This document shows, piece after piece, positions 54,863 to 63,230 of a DNA stretch of 64,000 nucleotides. Origin of the DNA: Trichococcus flocculiformis (GTDB lineage Bacteria > Bacillota > Bacilli > Lactobacillales > Aerococcaceae); assembly GCF_900113645.1 (NCBI RefSeq), contig NZ_FOQC01000010.1, forward strand, positions 1-64,000, written 5' to 3'. Made by a program: the position numbers and the translations under genes. Every line of letters starts with the position of its first letter. Within the stretch, counting starts at the first letter, position 1. The notes beneath the pieces were generated by a model. That model was not told where the DNA came from and made no database searches. It saw only the letters and a list, made by a program, of their open reading frames with translations.

Positions 54863-55576
54863 TTAGTCTCTTAAGTCAGCCAACAATTGAGTTTTTTCGC
54901 TTGTCTTTTCGTCCTTCATCTTCACGATTTTTGCAGGGGATCCCGCAACTACCGCGTTAGCCGGTACGTCTTCCAATACGATCGCGCCAGCTGCGACAAC
55001 AGCGCCTTCGCCGATGTGCACGCCTTCGATGATGACAGCGTTCGCGCCGACCAAAACACCGTCTTCGATGATGACTGGTGATTTCGATGGTGGCTCAAGA
55101 ACACCTGCAACCACTGCGCCTGCTCCAATGTGGCAGTTTTTGCCGATCGTGCCGCGTGCGCCGACTACCGCGCCCATGTCGATCATTGTGCCTTCGCCGA
55201 TGACTGCGCCGATGTTGATGACCGCACCCATCATGATGACAGCGCTCTTGCCGATTGTTACATGATCACGGATGAATGAGCCAGGCTCGATGCGTGCATC
55301 AATTTTGGTAGTGTCCAACAGCGGAATCGCAGAATTGCGTCTGTCGTATTCCATGACTTGATCCTTGATCTTGTCTTTGTTTGCTTCCAAGAAAGGATAA
55401 ATCGCTGAAGCGTCTCCGAAGACTGTGTAGCTGTCTCCGCTTCCGAAGAATTTCAAGCCTTCGTAGGCAGGATTTTCAAAATCCCCTTTGATGTAAAGTT
55501 TTATGGGTGTTTGCTTTTCGGCAGCTTTGATGTAAGCAGCGATTTCATAAGCATCTGTCAATAATAGTTCGCTCAT
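54863..55576 (-). CDS. dapH: Tetrahydrodipicolinate N-acetyltransferase
   Basis: 237 residues from the ATG at 55576 (GGGAGGA upstream). A left-handed beta-helix is shown by hexapeptide repeats from about residue 90 to 200 ([28 protein letters not shown]). It transfers acetyl from acetyl-CoA to tetrahydrodipicolinate in the acetyl branch of lysine/DAP synthesis. It is under the lysine riboswitch and co-transcribed with the deacetylase. Confidence 0.95.
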   Translation of the reverse strand: MSELLLTDAYEIAAYIKAAEKQTPIKLYIKGDFENPAYEGLKFFGSGDSYTVFGDASAIYPFLEANKDKIKDQVMEYDRRNSAIPLLDTTKIDARIEPGSFIRDHVTIGKSAVIMMGAVINIGAVIGEGTMIDMGAVVGARGTIGKNCHIGAGAVVAGVLEPPSKSPVIIEDGVLVGANAVIIEGVHIGEGAVVAAGAIVLEDVPANAVVAGSPAKIVKMKDEKTSEKTQLLADLRD

Positions 55577-55675
55577 TTTATGTTTCCTCCCGATCATTTT
55601 TTTCTGTTCCAACATGCCCATTATAGCATGCCAACCTGTTTTTGCCCTATGCGGCGGACGACCGTTTGTTCCTGA

Positions 55676-55885
55676 AATGCAAAAAAAATAGCGGTAAGCG
55701 AGTGCTTACGGCTACGGAGACCTGCATTCGCCCAACCAAGCTAAAGCGCAATCCTTTGTCATCGGGCAACGACAATGGAACAGCCCCACATTTGTTCAAC
55801 CTGGGTCCAGCATTCGCATGCTTCGGCGACCGTCCCTTTCCCTTGCGGTACTCTTGACCAGCCGCGACCTCTTTTCGCTTGGCGA
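55676..55885 (-). promoter_or_regulatory. Lysine riboswitch (L-box) controlling the dap operon
   Basis: On the minus strand AGAGGTCGCGGC...TCAAGAGTA (from 55872), then GTCGCCGAAGCATGCGAATGCTGG, then GTTGAACAAATGTGGGGCTG follow in the order and spacing of the lysine riboswitch core. The 3' end is a perfect-looking terminator (AGCCGTAAGC/GCTTACCGCT, 55689-55712) with eight T. High lysine should favour termination before dapH. The start of dapH is about 100 bases further. Confidence 0.9.
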
Positions 55886-55901
55886 TTCATTTATTTTTCT
55901 A

Positions 55902-55930
55902 ATCGTACACTTATCCGGCAATCCTGTCAA
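55902..55930 (-). promoter_or_regulatory. Promoter of the lysine riboswitch operon
   Basis: TTGACA (55925-55930) and TACGAT (55902-55907), spacer 17, about 30 bases before the aptamer. The region 55931-56226 between the divergent genes holds nothing else that I can name. Confidence 0.75.
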
Positions 55931-56226
55931 CCGCTCTGGCACAGAAGCTTCTTTCCGCTTGTCCTTTACGTGTTTTTGAGATAATTGTTTGGATACGAAC
56001 GGGGCTCCGGATCGGAAAGTGCCGGGAAGGACCGGCCGCCCCTATGTGAAAACGCTCATTAAACTCGCGGATTTCTAATTTTCACCCCGGAGTATACAAA
56101 TTTGCATAGAAATACGCCTGCAATCGTGTTATGTTATTTTCATGAGTTTGGACGTCAGCAGTCGGTTGGCGTATGTTCGGCTATACATTAGATCAAGGAT
56201 ATTTCATCTGGAGGAGATAATAAATT

Positions 56227-57393
56227 ATGAGTAGAGAAACGAATCGTTTTGTCAAGCAACTGAAAGGATCGCCCATCCGTAACTTCGACGCCGCCATCAG
56301 TGATGTGAAGGACCTGATCCGTTTCACGATGGGAGAACCTGATTTCGATACGCCGGATTTCATCAAGGCTGCCGCCACAGAGGCTTTGAACCAGAATCAA
56401 ACGCACTATGCCCCTTCTGCCGGTGTTCTCGAGACCCGCAAGGAAATCGCAAAATTCATGGAGCGGAAATACGGCTTGCACTACAACCCGGAGACCGACA
56501 TCGTCCTGACGGTCGGCGCAACGGAAGCGATCACCGCCTCGATGTTCGCGCTGATGAACCCGGGCGATAAGGTGATCATCCAATCGCCGGCTTTTCCGCA
56601 GTATGAATACGTTACGCATTTGGCGGGCGGGCACAGCGTCAAGATCGACACTTCGGAGACCGGCTTCCTGATCACACCGGAAGACTTGACGGCGGCGTTG
56701 GATGCGAATCCGGAAACGAAGATGATCGTGCTGACCTATCCCAACAATCCGACCGGCGCGACTTACACAAAAGAAGAAGTCGAAGCATTGGCCGCGGTCA
56801 TCAGGAAATATGATGTTTTCGTGCTAAGCGATGAGATCTACAGCGAACTGACCTACGACGGTGGTCATACATCCATTGCCGAGTTTATCCCTGAGCAGTC
56901 GATCGTGATCAATGGCACTTCGAAAAGCTATGCGATGACCGGCTGGCGCGTCGGCTTTGTCGCTGCCCAAGCAGACTTGATCCGCGAAATTTTGAAATAT
57001 CACCAAAGTCTGGTCACATGCGGTTCCACGCCTGCACAAATGGCGGCTGGCGTTGCCTTCCGCGACGGCGATGAAGTGACAGCCACGATGAAAGCTGCCT
57101 ACCGCAAACGCCGGGACATCCTGTTGGAAGGTCTGACTGCTGCTGGTCTGAAGATGAACAATCCGGATGGTGCCTTCTACCTGTTCCCGCGCATTCCCGA
57201 GCAATACGGCGACGATGATTGGAACTTCTGCATCGACCTCGCGCGTAAAGCCGGCGTCGGCGTCATCCCTGGATCGGCTTTCGGCGAATCAGGAGTCGGC
57301 TATTTCCGCATGAGCTACGCCGCCAGCAATGAGAATGTCATCGAAGGCTGCCGAAGGATCGTTGCCTTCCTGGAAGAATTGAACAAGAAATAA
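56227..57393 (+). CDS. patA: Class I/II aminotransferase, probable N-acetyl-L,L-diaminopimelate aminotransferase
   Basis: 388 residues. PLP aminotransferase with the lysine in NGTSKSYAMTGWRVGF and the YPNNPTGA motif. Its divergent position next to dapH and the deacetylase suggests the PatA role, making N-acetyl-L,L-diaminopimelate from the 2-oxo intermediate. With these two genes it completes the acetyl branch. Aspartate or aromatic aminotransferase activity is the alternative. GGAGGAG precedes the ATG. The riboswitch does not control it. Confidence 0.8.
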   Translation: MSRETNRFVKQLKGSPIRNFDAAISDVKDLIRFTMGEPDFDTPDFIKAAATEALNQNQTHYAPSAGVLETRKEIAKFMERKYGLHYNPETDIVLTVGATEAITASMFALMNPGDKVIIQSPAFPQYEYVTHLAGGHSVKIDTSETGFLITPEDLTAALDANPETKMIVLTYPNNPTGATYTKEEVEALAAVIRKYDVFVLSDEIYSELTYDGGHTSIAEFIPEQSIVINGTSKSYAMTGWRVGFVAAQADLIREILKYHQSLVTCGSTPAQMAAGVAFRDGDEVTATMKAAYRKRRDILLEGLTAAGLKMNNPDGAFYLFPRIPEQYGDDDWNFCIDLARKAGVGVIPGSAFGESGVGYFRMSYAASNENVIEGCRRIVAFLEELNKK

Positions 57394-57413
57394 GGGAATA
57401 AATGTTGAACCGC

Positions 57414-57446
57414 ACCGCACAATCGGGCGATTGTGCGGTTTTTTTC
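57414..57446 (+). terminator. Terminator of the patA-like gene
   Basis: ACCGCACAATC and GATTGTGCGGT form an 11-bp stem with a four-base loop and seven T. Confidence 0.92.
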
Positions 57447-57479
57447 TGTTGACTTTTCAGCCGGGGATACGGCTAACAT

Positions 57480-57660
57480 TTTTGCTTTTTCGTATTTTTG
57501 CTTTTTGCTCCGGCGAGAGCCGGTCTCGCCGGAGGTCCGGCTAACATATCAGTTGTTTCCTCCGGTTAGGGTGGCTTCCCCGGATGTAGTGGCGGTATTT
57601 TAATTTATTCTCCGGCTAAAGACGTCTTTACCGGAGGAGCAGCCGCGCCGCACGCCGCAT
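57480..57660. repeat. Intergenic CTCCGG/CCGGAG hairpin cluster
   Basis: Two units are nearly perfect palindromes: 57508-57534 (CTCCGGCGAGA - TCTCGCCGGAG) and 57610-57636 (CTCCGG, TAAAGAC, GTCTTTA, CCGGAG). The inner arms differ completely between units yet remain self-complementary. No gene is supported in 57447-57726. Confidence 0.65.
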
Positions 57661-57674
57661 GTCTCCGCGACAAA

Positions 57675-57714
57675 AAGAAGTGCGCGCCGGCTACGAATCC
57701 GCCGCACACTTCTT
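57675..57714 (-). terminator. Terminator of the SCIFF maturase operon
   Basis: AAGAAGTG...GCCGGC and GCCG...CACTTCTT form an interrupted stem with A/T-rich flanks, 13 bases after the maturase stop. Confidence 0.65.
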
Positions 57715-57726
57715 TACTTCATTCCA

Positions 57727-59157
57727 TTACTCGGCAACCATCGCTTCGGCTTCCATCTCGCGGATCGATTCCGCGACCTTCACCATCATCGAGCATTCCA
57801 CGCGTTTGCGGAACAGGTCGCAACTGAATTCATAATTGCCTTTCAGTGAACCTGTTGCATGCAGGGAGTTTGCAGGGCAACCGCCGCTGCAATACAATTT
57901 TGCCCAGCAATCTTGGCACTCCGGTTTGGAATAGCAGTTGACTTCCTTGAATTGGCTTTGCAGTTCCGGTTTGGTCACGCCATCCCAGATGTTGCCCAAG
58001 CTGAATTCTTCATCGCCGACGAACTGGTGGCAAGGGAACAATTCGCCCCAAGGTGTGACAGCCATATATTCCGTTCCTGATCCGCAGCCGGAGATACGTT
58101 TCTGGATGCACGGGCCTTCGGAAAGGTCCAGCATATAGTGGTAAAAAGTGAAATCATTGCCCTCTTCGCCGCGCTTCAGCATTTCCTCCGCCAGGATTTC
58201 ATACTGTCTGTACAGTGCCGGAAGATGTTTCTCCGTCAAAGCGTAAGGTTCTGAAGGATCGCAGATGACTGGTTCCATCGACAGTTTGTCGAATCCAAGA
58301 TTAGCGACGTGGAAAATATCGTTTGTGAAATCGACGTTATTGCCTGTGTAAGTGCCTCGGACGTAGTATTCCTTGTCGCCGCGCCCTTCCACGAATTTCT
58401 GGAATTTCGGCAAGATGTAGTCGTAGCTGCCTTTTCCGTTAACAGTACGGCGCAGACGGTCATGGATTTCCTTGCGCCCGTCCAAGCTCAATACGACGTT
58501 GTACATTTCTTTGTTCAGGAATTCATTGATTTCGTCGTTCAACAGCATGCCGTTCGTTGTGAAAGTGAAACGGAAAGTCTTCCCGGACTCCTCTTCCTTA
58601 CTGCGCGCATATTCGACGATCTGCTTCACAACGCGCCAAGCCATCAACGGCTCACCGCCGAAGAAGTCGACGTCCAAGTTACGGTGGAATCCGGAATTCT
58701 CAAGCAGGAAATCGATTGCTTGCTTGCCGACTTCGAATTTCATGATCGCCCGGTCGCCGTTGTACTTGCCTTGGCTCGCGAAACAGTAATCGCAGGTCAG
58801 GTTACACGTGTGCGCCACGTTCAGGCACAGAGCCTTCACGAAGGTTTGGCGGTTCTTCAAGTCGACGGAAAGGTTTTGGTACATGTCTTCCGTGAACAAT
58901 TCTCCGTTGGCCTTTAATTCTTCAACATCCGACAGCGTATCACGGATTTCTTGTTCGTTGATTTCAGGGTCGTTCGCATATTGTTCTAACATCATCGTGA
59001 CGATTTCTTCGATTGGCGTTGCTTCATAGAGTGCGATGATGTCGAAGGCAAGATCATCCACGACATGCACAGCACCGCTGTAGGTATCCATTACGATATT
59101 ATATCCATTCAGTTTATATTGATGAATCATTTCGGTTTCAAACTCCTTTTTGTCCAT
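57727..59157 (-). CDS. scfB: Radical SAM/SPASM maturase of the SCIFF peptide
   Basis: 476 residues. An N-terminal peptide-recognition (RRE-like) region of about 100 residues precedes the radical SAM motif C118-x3-C122-x2-C125 (CNLTCDYC). FFGGEPLM and the C-terminal SPASM Cys cluster (FPCHQF, CQDCWAKLYCSGGC) bind auxiliary Fe-S clusters. It matches the thioether-forming SCIFF peptide maturases, which link Cys sulfur to the alpha/gamma carbon of acceptor residues (ranthipeptides). The precursor gene is immediately upstream. This system is best known in Clostridia. Confidence 0.92.
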   Translation of the reverse strand: MDKKEFETEMIHQYKLNGYNIVMDTYSGAVHVVDDLAFDIIALYEATPIEEIVTMMLEQYANDPEINEQEIRDTLSDVEELKANGELFTEDMYQNLSVDLKNRQTFVKALCLNVAHTCNLTCDYCFASQGKYNGDRAIMKFEVGKQAIDFLLENSGFHRNLDVDFFGGEPLMAWRVVKQIVEYARSKEEESGKTFRFTFTTNGMLLNDEINEFLNKEMYNVVLSLDGRKEIHDRLRRTVNGKGSYDYILPKFQKFVEGRGDKEYYVRGTYTGNNVDFTNDIFHVANLGFDKLSMEPVICDPSEPYALTEKHLPALYRQYEILAEEMLKRGEEGNDFTFYHYMLDLSEGPCIQKRISGCGSGTEYMAVTPWGELFPCHQFVGDEEFSLGNIWDGVTKPELQSQFKEVNCYSKPECQDCWAKLYCSGGCPANSLHATGSLKGNYEFSCDLFRKRVECSMMVKVAESIREMEAEAMVAE

Positions 59158-59164
59158 AAAATTG

Positions 59165-59190
59165 CCGCCTAACTGAAATCAGTCAGGCGG
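59165..59190 (-). other. Hairpin between SCIFF peptide and maturase genes
   Basis: CCGCCTGACTG and CAGTTAGGCGG form a strong stem with a small loop just before the maturase start. The U tract is weak (ATTTT). It may be a partial terminator that keeps peptide mRNA more abundant than maturase mRNA. Confidence 0.6.
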
Positions 59191-59198
59191 ACTCTTTT

Positions 59199-59354
59199 TT
59201 ACTTCGCTGCTTGTTTAGGGTTCACACAGCTCTGATTAGCGATTCCGCAAGAAGTTTTGCATGCGGATTGGCAAGATGTTTGGCATGCGCCGCAGCCGCC
59301 GTGTTTGGCAGTATCCTTCAGGTTGCGGGTGCTTAATGTTACGATTCGTTTCAT
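59199..59354 (-). CDS. scfA: SCIFF ranthipeptide precursor (six cysteines)
   Basis: 51 residues. The first 18 (MKRIVTLSTRNLKDTAK plus H) form a conserved leader; the core has six Cys with three-residue spacing blocks: CGAC, QTSC, QSAC, KTSC, then NQSC. This is the SCIFF (six Cys in forty-five) pattern. AGAGGAG lies seven bases before the ATG. Thr, Ser, Asn or Gln residues between the Cys are candidate thioether partners. The role of the mature peptide is unknown to me. Confidence 0.92.
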   Translation of the reverse strand: MKRIVTLSTRNLKDTAKHGGCGACQTSCQSACKTSCGIANQSCVNPKQAAK

Positions 59355-59423
59355 AACGACATCTCCTCTGAAATAGGTTAAGGAAGCATATTGCTTGACA
59401 GAAAAACGCTCCCTTTGTGATTA

Positions 59424-59452
59424 ATTTTACCAACAAATTGTTAGCCCGTCAA
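59424..59452 (-). promoter_or_regulatory. Promoter of the SCIFF operon
   Basis: TTGACG (59447-59452) and TAAAAT (59424-59429), 17-base spacer on the minus strand, about 70 bases before the peptide start. Confidence 0.7.
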
Positions 59453-59524
59453 TCTACCGTCCTATCAGCATAGTGACCGTTTTTATCGCTATCGTGATTC
59501 ATCCAATAACTATCAAAATGCAAG

Positions 59525-60997
59525 TTAGTGAGCAAGGCTTTCGTGATGCATTATTTGGATATTTTTCGGAAGCCCATCGGCATCGCTGTAGACCTTTGTT
59601 CCCTTTTCCAAAAGCGTATGGACTTGGCGGATAAACCCATTGCTGATCCGTTCCCCAGGCACCAGCAAAGGAATTCCGGGCGGATAAGCCCATACGTATT
59701 CGGCTGCCATTTGCCCTATCGCGTTTTCAATCGGGCAATCTACTTTTTCCGATTCCAAGGCCTGCCAGATTTCGCATTGCTTTTCAGGCAAGGAAAAAAT
59801 TAAAGTGACGTCATTTGAGCTATGCTCCCCGTTATGCGGATTGAGCGTGTTGTCAATGGCCAATAGCGCATCGGCCAAAGCAGCCATCGCGGCTTGCGTA
59901 TCGCAGACGCTGGCCATCGCCAACGCATGATCGCCGTAAGCCATCTCCATTTCAATATGGTATTCGCTCCGCAACATTTCGGATAGTTTCTGTCCGGTCA
60001 ATCCGGTTCCTTGCGTCGAAATCAAAATTTTGCCTTTGTCGAAGGCGAAAAAGGTTGGGTGCAGCGCCGACCTATCGTTCCCGTGGCAAAGCACCTTGAG
60101 ATGCTGTAGCTGTTCCATTTTTTCCGAGAAGCCGGCTAACCTTTGATTGTAGTTTTCGAATAGCTGCTCTCCCTCGTCCCGCAGCAAGCGGAAACAGCGG
60201 TCGATCGAAGCCATCAATACATAGGACGGTGAACTGCTTTCGAAGATGGCGAGTTGCCGTGCCACTTCTTCCGGTCTGATCAGGTCGCCAGTAAGATGGG
60301 CCAAAGACGTCATGGTCAACGATGGCAACGTCTTATGCAGACTCTGAATTACGATGTCAGCGCCCAGTGCGGTCGCGCTGGACGGAAAATGTTCCGAGTG
60401 ATTGAAATGCGAGCCGTGCGCCTCATCGACCAACAATGGGATGCCGTATGCATGGCAGATTTCCGCAATCGCCGCGATATCACTGACAAGGCCTTCGTAC
60501 GTCGGCGAAGTCAATACGACCAACTGCGTATCCGGATGCGTTTTTAGCGTATCTGCGATGCTCGCAGTCGCAATACCACCATAGATTCCAAACGCTTCGT
60601 CCATCTCAGGCATCAGATAGACGGCTTCCAATCCAAAAAGCTCGATCGCATGGTAGACTGACTTGTGGCAATTCCGGGCGATGGCAATCTTGCCACCGCG
60701 TTTCATCGCGGCGCGGATTCCCGCCAAGATTCCGCAGGTACTGCCGTTCACGAGGTAGAATGAGCGCTCGGTACCGTAGAAGTCTGCGATTTCTTCCATA
60801 TATTCATTGAGGATGCCGCTCGCGCCGTGCAGATTGTCGAATCCGTCTATTTCCGTGATGTCGATGTTGTAAGGAAGATCTGTGCCGAGCAGCGCGGTGT
60901 TCCGCTTATGCCCCGGCATGTGCATCGGAATGCTGTTGGATGCCGCATGTGCTTTCAGTCTGTCCGACAAAGAAGGTTTATTTGTATGTTTATCCAT
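59525..60997 (-). CDS. Orn/Lys/Arg decarboxylase family protein (short, YaaO-like)
   Basis: 490 residues from the ATG at 60997 (AAAAGGA upstream). A fold-type I PLP enzyme with the lysine in QSLHKTLPSLTMTS and DEAHGSHF before it; the C-terminal domain has YPPGIPLLVPGE. The length fits the short group found in Firmicutes, whose substrates (lysine or arginine) vary. Its place beside lysine genes may be accidental. The 170 bases to the SCIFF gene contain only that promoter. Confidence 0.88.
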   Translation of the reverse strand: MDKHTNKPSLSDRLKAHAASNSIPMHMPGHKRNTALLGTDLPYNIDITEIDGFDNLHGASGILNEYMEEIADFYGTERSFYLVNGSTCGILAGIRAAMKRGGKIAIARNCHKSVYHAIELFGLEAVYLMPEMDEAFGIYGGIATASIADTLKTHPDTQLVVLTSPTYEGLVSDIAAIAEICHAYGIPLLVDEAHGSHFNHSEHFPSSATALGADIVIQSLHKTLPSLTMTSLAHLTGDLIRPEEVARQLAIFESSSPSYVLMASIDRCFRLLRDEGEQLFENYNQRLAGFSEKMEQLQHLKVLCHGNDRSALHPTFFAFDKGKILISTQGTGLTGQKLSEMLRSEYHIEMEMAYGDHALAMASVCDTQAAMAALADALLAIDNTLNPHNGEHSSNDVTLIFSLPEKQCEIWQALESEKVDCPIENAIGQMAAEYVWAYPPGIPLLVPGERISNGFIRQVHTLLEKGTKVYSDADGLPKNIQIMHHESLAH

Positions 60998-61067
60998 TTG
61001 TTTTTCCTTTTCTGGGTGATAGTTGTCTGCCTTCATTATAGCAGAGGAAAAAAGAACCGAGACAAAC

Positions 61068-61108
61068 AAAATACCCATCCTCACGCTTTTTCGTGAGGAC
61101 GGGTATTT
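61068..61108 (-). terminator. Terminator of the FMN reductase gene
   Basis: AAATACCC-at-CCTCACG and CGTGAGG-ac-GGGTATTT form a long interrupted stem with a short loop. It lies 10 bases after the FMN reductase stop on the minus strand. Confidence 0.85.
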
Positions 61109-61118
61109 CCAGCGTTTA

Positions 61119-61685
61119 CTATTTCGGTTGTTCTGTGCTTTCGATCAATTGGACAAAAGCATCCACAATTGATTGGAAATATTCTTTCGTCGTTTCTTCC
61201 TTAACGGAACCGTCTTCGTTCAACAATTTGTGGACATTTCCGATATAGGCTTCCGGCTGCTGCAAAGGCACCATATTAAGGAAAACAAGCACTTGCCTTA
61301 AGTGATGATTTGCACCGAATGCCCCTAGCGCACCCGGGGATTGGCTGATGACCGCGACCGGCTTACCGTCCCAAAGGTTGGCACCATAAGGCCGCGAACC
61401 GACATCCAAGGCATTCTTCAAAGCCGCCGGATAGGAACGATTGTATTCAGGGGTCACAAGCACAAAGGCATCATAGCTTTTGATTTCTTCACGGAACGGG
61501 GTGTATGCATCAGGAAGCATGCCCGCCACATCGTCGAAATCCTGATTATACAAAGGTAAATGGCCAATTTCCATCAACTCAGTTTCATACCCGTCCGGGA
61601 ACAGTTCCGCAAACGCCAAGGCCACTTTTTTGCTGTAGGCCTCTTCGCGCAGACTGCCAACCAAGAATCCGATCTTCTTCACCAT
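61119..61685 (-). CDS. NADPH-dependent FMN reductase family protein
   Basis: 188 residues from the ATG at 61685. A flavodoxin-like fold with the phosphate loop GSLREEAYSKKVA and the TPEYNRSYPAALKNALD motif typical of NADPH-dependent FMN/azo/quinone reductases. SQSPGALGAFGANHHLRQ is also conserved. The natural acceptor is unknown. Single-gene unit. Confidence 0.88.
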   Translation of the reverse strand: MVKKIGFLVGSLREEAYSKKVALAFAELFPDGYETELMEIGHLPLYNQDFDDVAGMLPDAYTPFREEIKSYDAFVLVTPEYNRSYPAALKNALDVGSRPYGANLWDGKPVAVISQSPGALGAFGANHHLRQVLVFLNMVPLQQPEAYIGNVHKLLNEDGSVKEETTKEYFQSIVDAFVQLIESTEQPK

Positions 61686-61785
61686 AAAAATCATCGCCTC
61701 TCTTATTTTTGAATCGCCTCACACTCTTATTATAGTGAAACAAAATTACCTTTTCCAATGATTTGATTTACCAGAGAAGCCTCTT

Positions 61786-62637
61786 CTAAGACAACTTCAC
61801 GCGGAACAATCCGCCAGCCAACGGCTCTTGCGTTTCGCCATCCTTTGCGGTCGTTATATACAGATACTCCAAATTTTCCCCACCCAGACAGCAGGACGTC
61901 ACATTCTTAACCGGCATCCGGATTTCCTCAAGCTTTCCGCCGCTCTCCGGGTCCCACCTGCAGACTTTTTCGCCGCCGTATTGCGCCACCCAGATCATAC
62001 CTTTCAAGTCCACACACATGCCATCCGGGTTGCTGCCATCGGTAATTTCAATCACATATTCTTCAAATATCGCTTCACCTGTTTCAGGATCATAAGCATA
62101 GCTGCCCACTTTTTTGGTCGGCGTGTCAATGAAATACAGCGTCTTTCCAGCCGGTGACCAGCCCATCCCGTTGGCTAAAGTGAGGCCATCCAAAACTGTT
62201 CGGACCGTGCCGTCCTTTTCGATGGCGAATAAAGCGGCTTCCCCTTCATAGGTGCCCTGATAGCCCATCGTCCCGACAAGCAGTCGGCCTTGCGGATCCA
62301 GCTTCCCATCGTTGTAGCGCATCCGTTCGTCATCGTGTGCCTTTACCACCTGTTGCTTTTCTTTCGTCCGCGGATCGATCCGGAAAATGCCGCTTTTTTC
62401 AGCCTCCAGAATCATCCCCTTCTGATCGAGAACGGCGCATCCCACTGGTCCTTCGGTTAAGTAGGTCTCCACCTCCCCAGTTTCAGGGTCGATGGCGTAG
62501 ATCATGTTGTCTTCGATGGAAACACAATAAATCAGGTTGTTCTGCGCATCCCAGTGCGGTCCTTCCAACAATGTCGATCCAGCATAGAAAACCAGTTCCG
62601 GTTTTCTCACCTTAGCCTTTTCGGATTTCTTTTCCAT
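61786..62637 (-). CDS. SMP-30/gluconolactonase-like (LRE) family protein
   Basis: 283 residues, six-bladed propeller family. Motifs GPHWDAQNNLIYCVSIEDNMI, ANGMGWSPAGKTLYFIDT and DGSNPDGMCVDLKGMIWVAQYGG include the metal-binding Glu, Asn and Asp positions. Members hydrolyse sugar lactones; the substrate here cannot be told. The charged N-terminus (KKSEKAKVRKPE) is not a signal peptide. Confidence 0.87.
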   Translation of the reverse strand: MEKKSEKAKVRKPELVFYAGSTLLEGPHWDAQNNLIYCVSIEDNMIYAIDPETGEVETYLTEGPVGCAVLDQKGMILEAEKSGIFRIDPRTKEKQQVVKAHDDERMRYNDGKLDPQGRLLVGTMGYQGTYEGEAALFAIEKDGTVRTVLDGLTLANGMGWSPAGKTLYFIDTPTKKVGSYAYDPETGEAIFEEYVIEITDGSNPDGMCVDLKGMIWVAQYGGEKVCRWDPESGGKLEEIRMPVKNVTSCCLGGENLEYLYITTAKDGETQEPLAGGLFRVKLS

Positions 62638-62840
62638 ATTTCTTCACCTCATATTACTGTGTCATTCTTACACACAGTATATACCAATAAAAAATGCTTT
62701 CCAATTGATATGATTTTATGGATAGTTTTTGACATCCGGTGATTGCGATTTTTTGTTCTGCTCCGAAAAATGCTATACTTTATGTGACTGTCCAAATGGA
62801 AAGATACTTTTGTACACATCTCATTTAAAGGAGAATGGCC

Positions 62841-63203
62841 ATGGAAGAACGCAATACGCTTTTGATCAATCAGAGCACCATCATTTTTCCCTTGGGATCT
62901 TTCCAGGAAATCGAGGATGAACTCATCCTGAAGGCGGACAAGATCATCGTTGACCATGTGGACCAAGCTCTCCATCGCGGTGCTTTAAAAAAACTGACAG
63001 GTGAAGGACAATTATCCGAAAATAATATTTTTGCTACGTTGGGCGAATTAGCGGTCGGAAAGAAAGATGCCGACGACCTTTCACAGGGCATCACCCTCTG
63101 CATCCCGATCGGCACCGGAGCGATGGATGTTGCGATCGCCGGAGAAGTTTACCGAAGAGCACTCGAAAAAGGAATGGGTTACGCCTTTGATTTTGAAGCA
63201 TAA
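62841..63203 (+). CDS. C-terminal part of ornithine cyclodeaminase, encoded as a stand-alone gene
   Basis: 120 residues from the ATG at 62841 (AGGAG seven bases upstream). ADKIIVDHVDQALHRGALKK, then ATLGELAVGKKDADD and GTGAMDVAIAGEVYRRALEKG match the last third of the ornithine cyclodeaminase/mu-crystallin family. That family usually runs to about 320 residues and includes a catalytic Asp near this region. The NAD-binding domain is missing. The upstream 200 bases show no remnant of it, and the gene has its own ribosome binding site. It may be a relic or a small protein with a new role. Confidence 0.65.
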   Translation: MEERNTLLINQSTIIFPLGSFQEIEDELILKADKIIVDHVDQALHRGALKKLTGEGQLSENNIFATLGELAVGKKDADDLSQGITLCIPIGTGAMDVAIAGEVYRRALEKGMGYAFDFEA

Positions 63204-63230
63204 AAACAGGAACGAGTAGGAGGGATTTTT

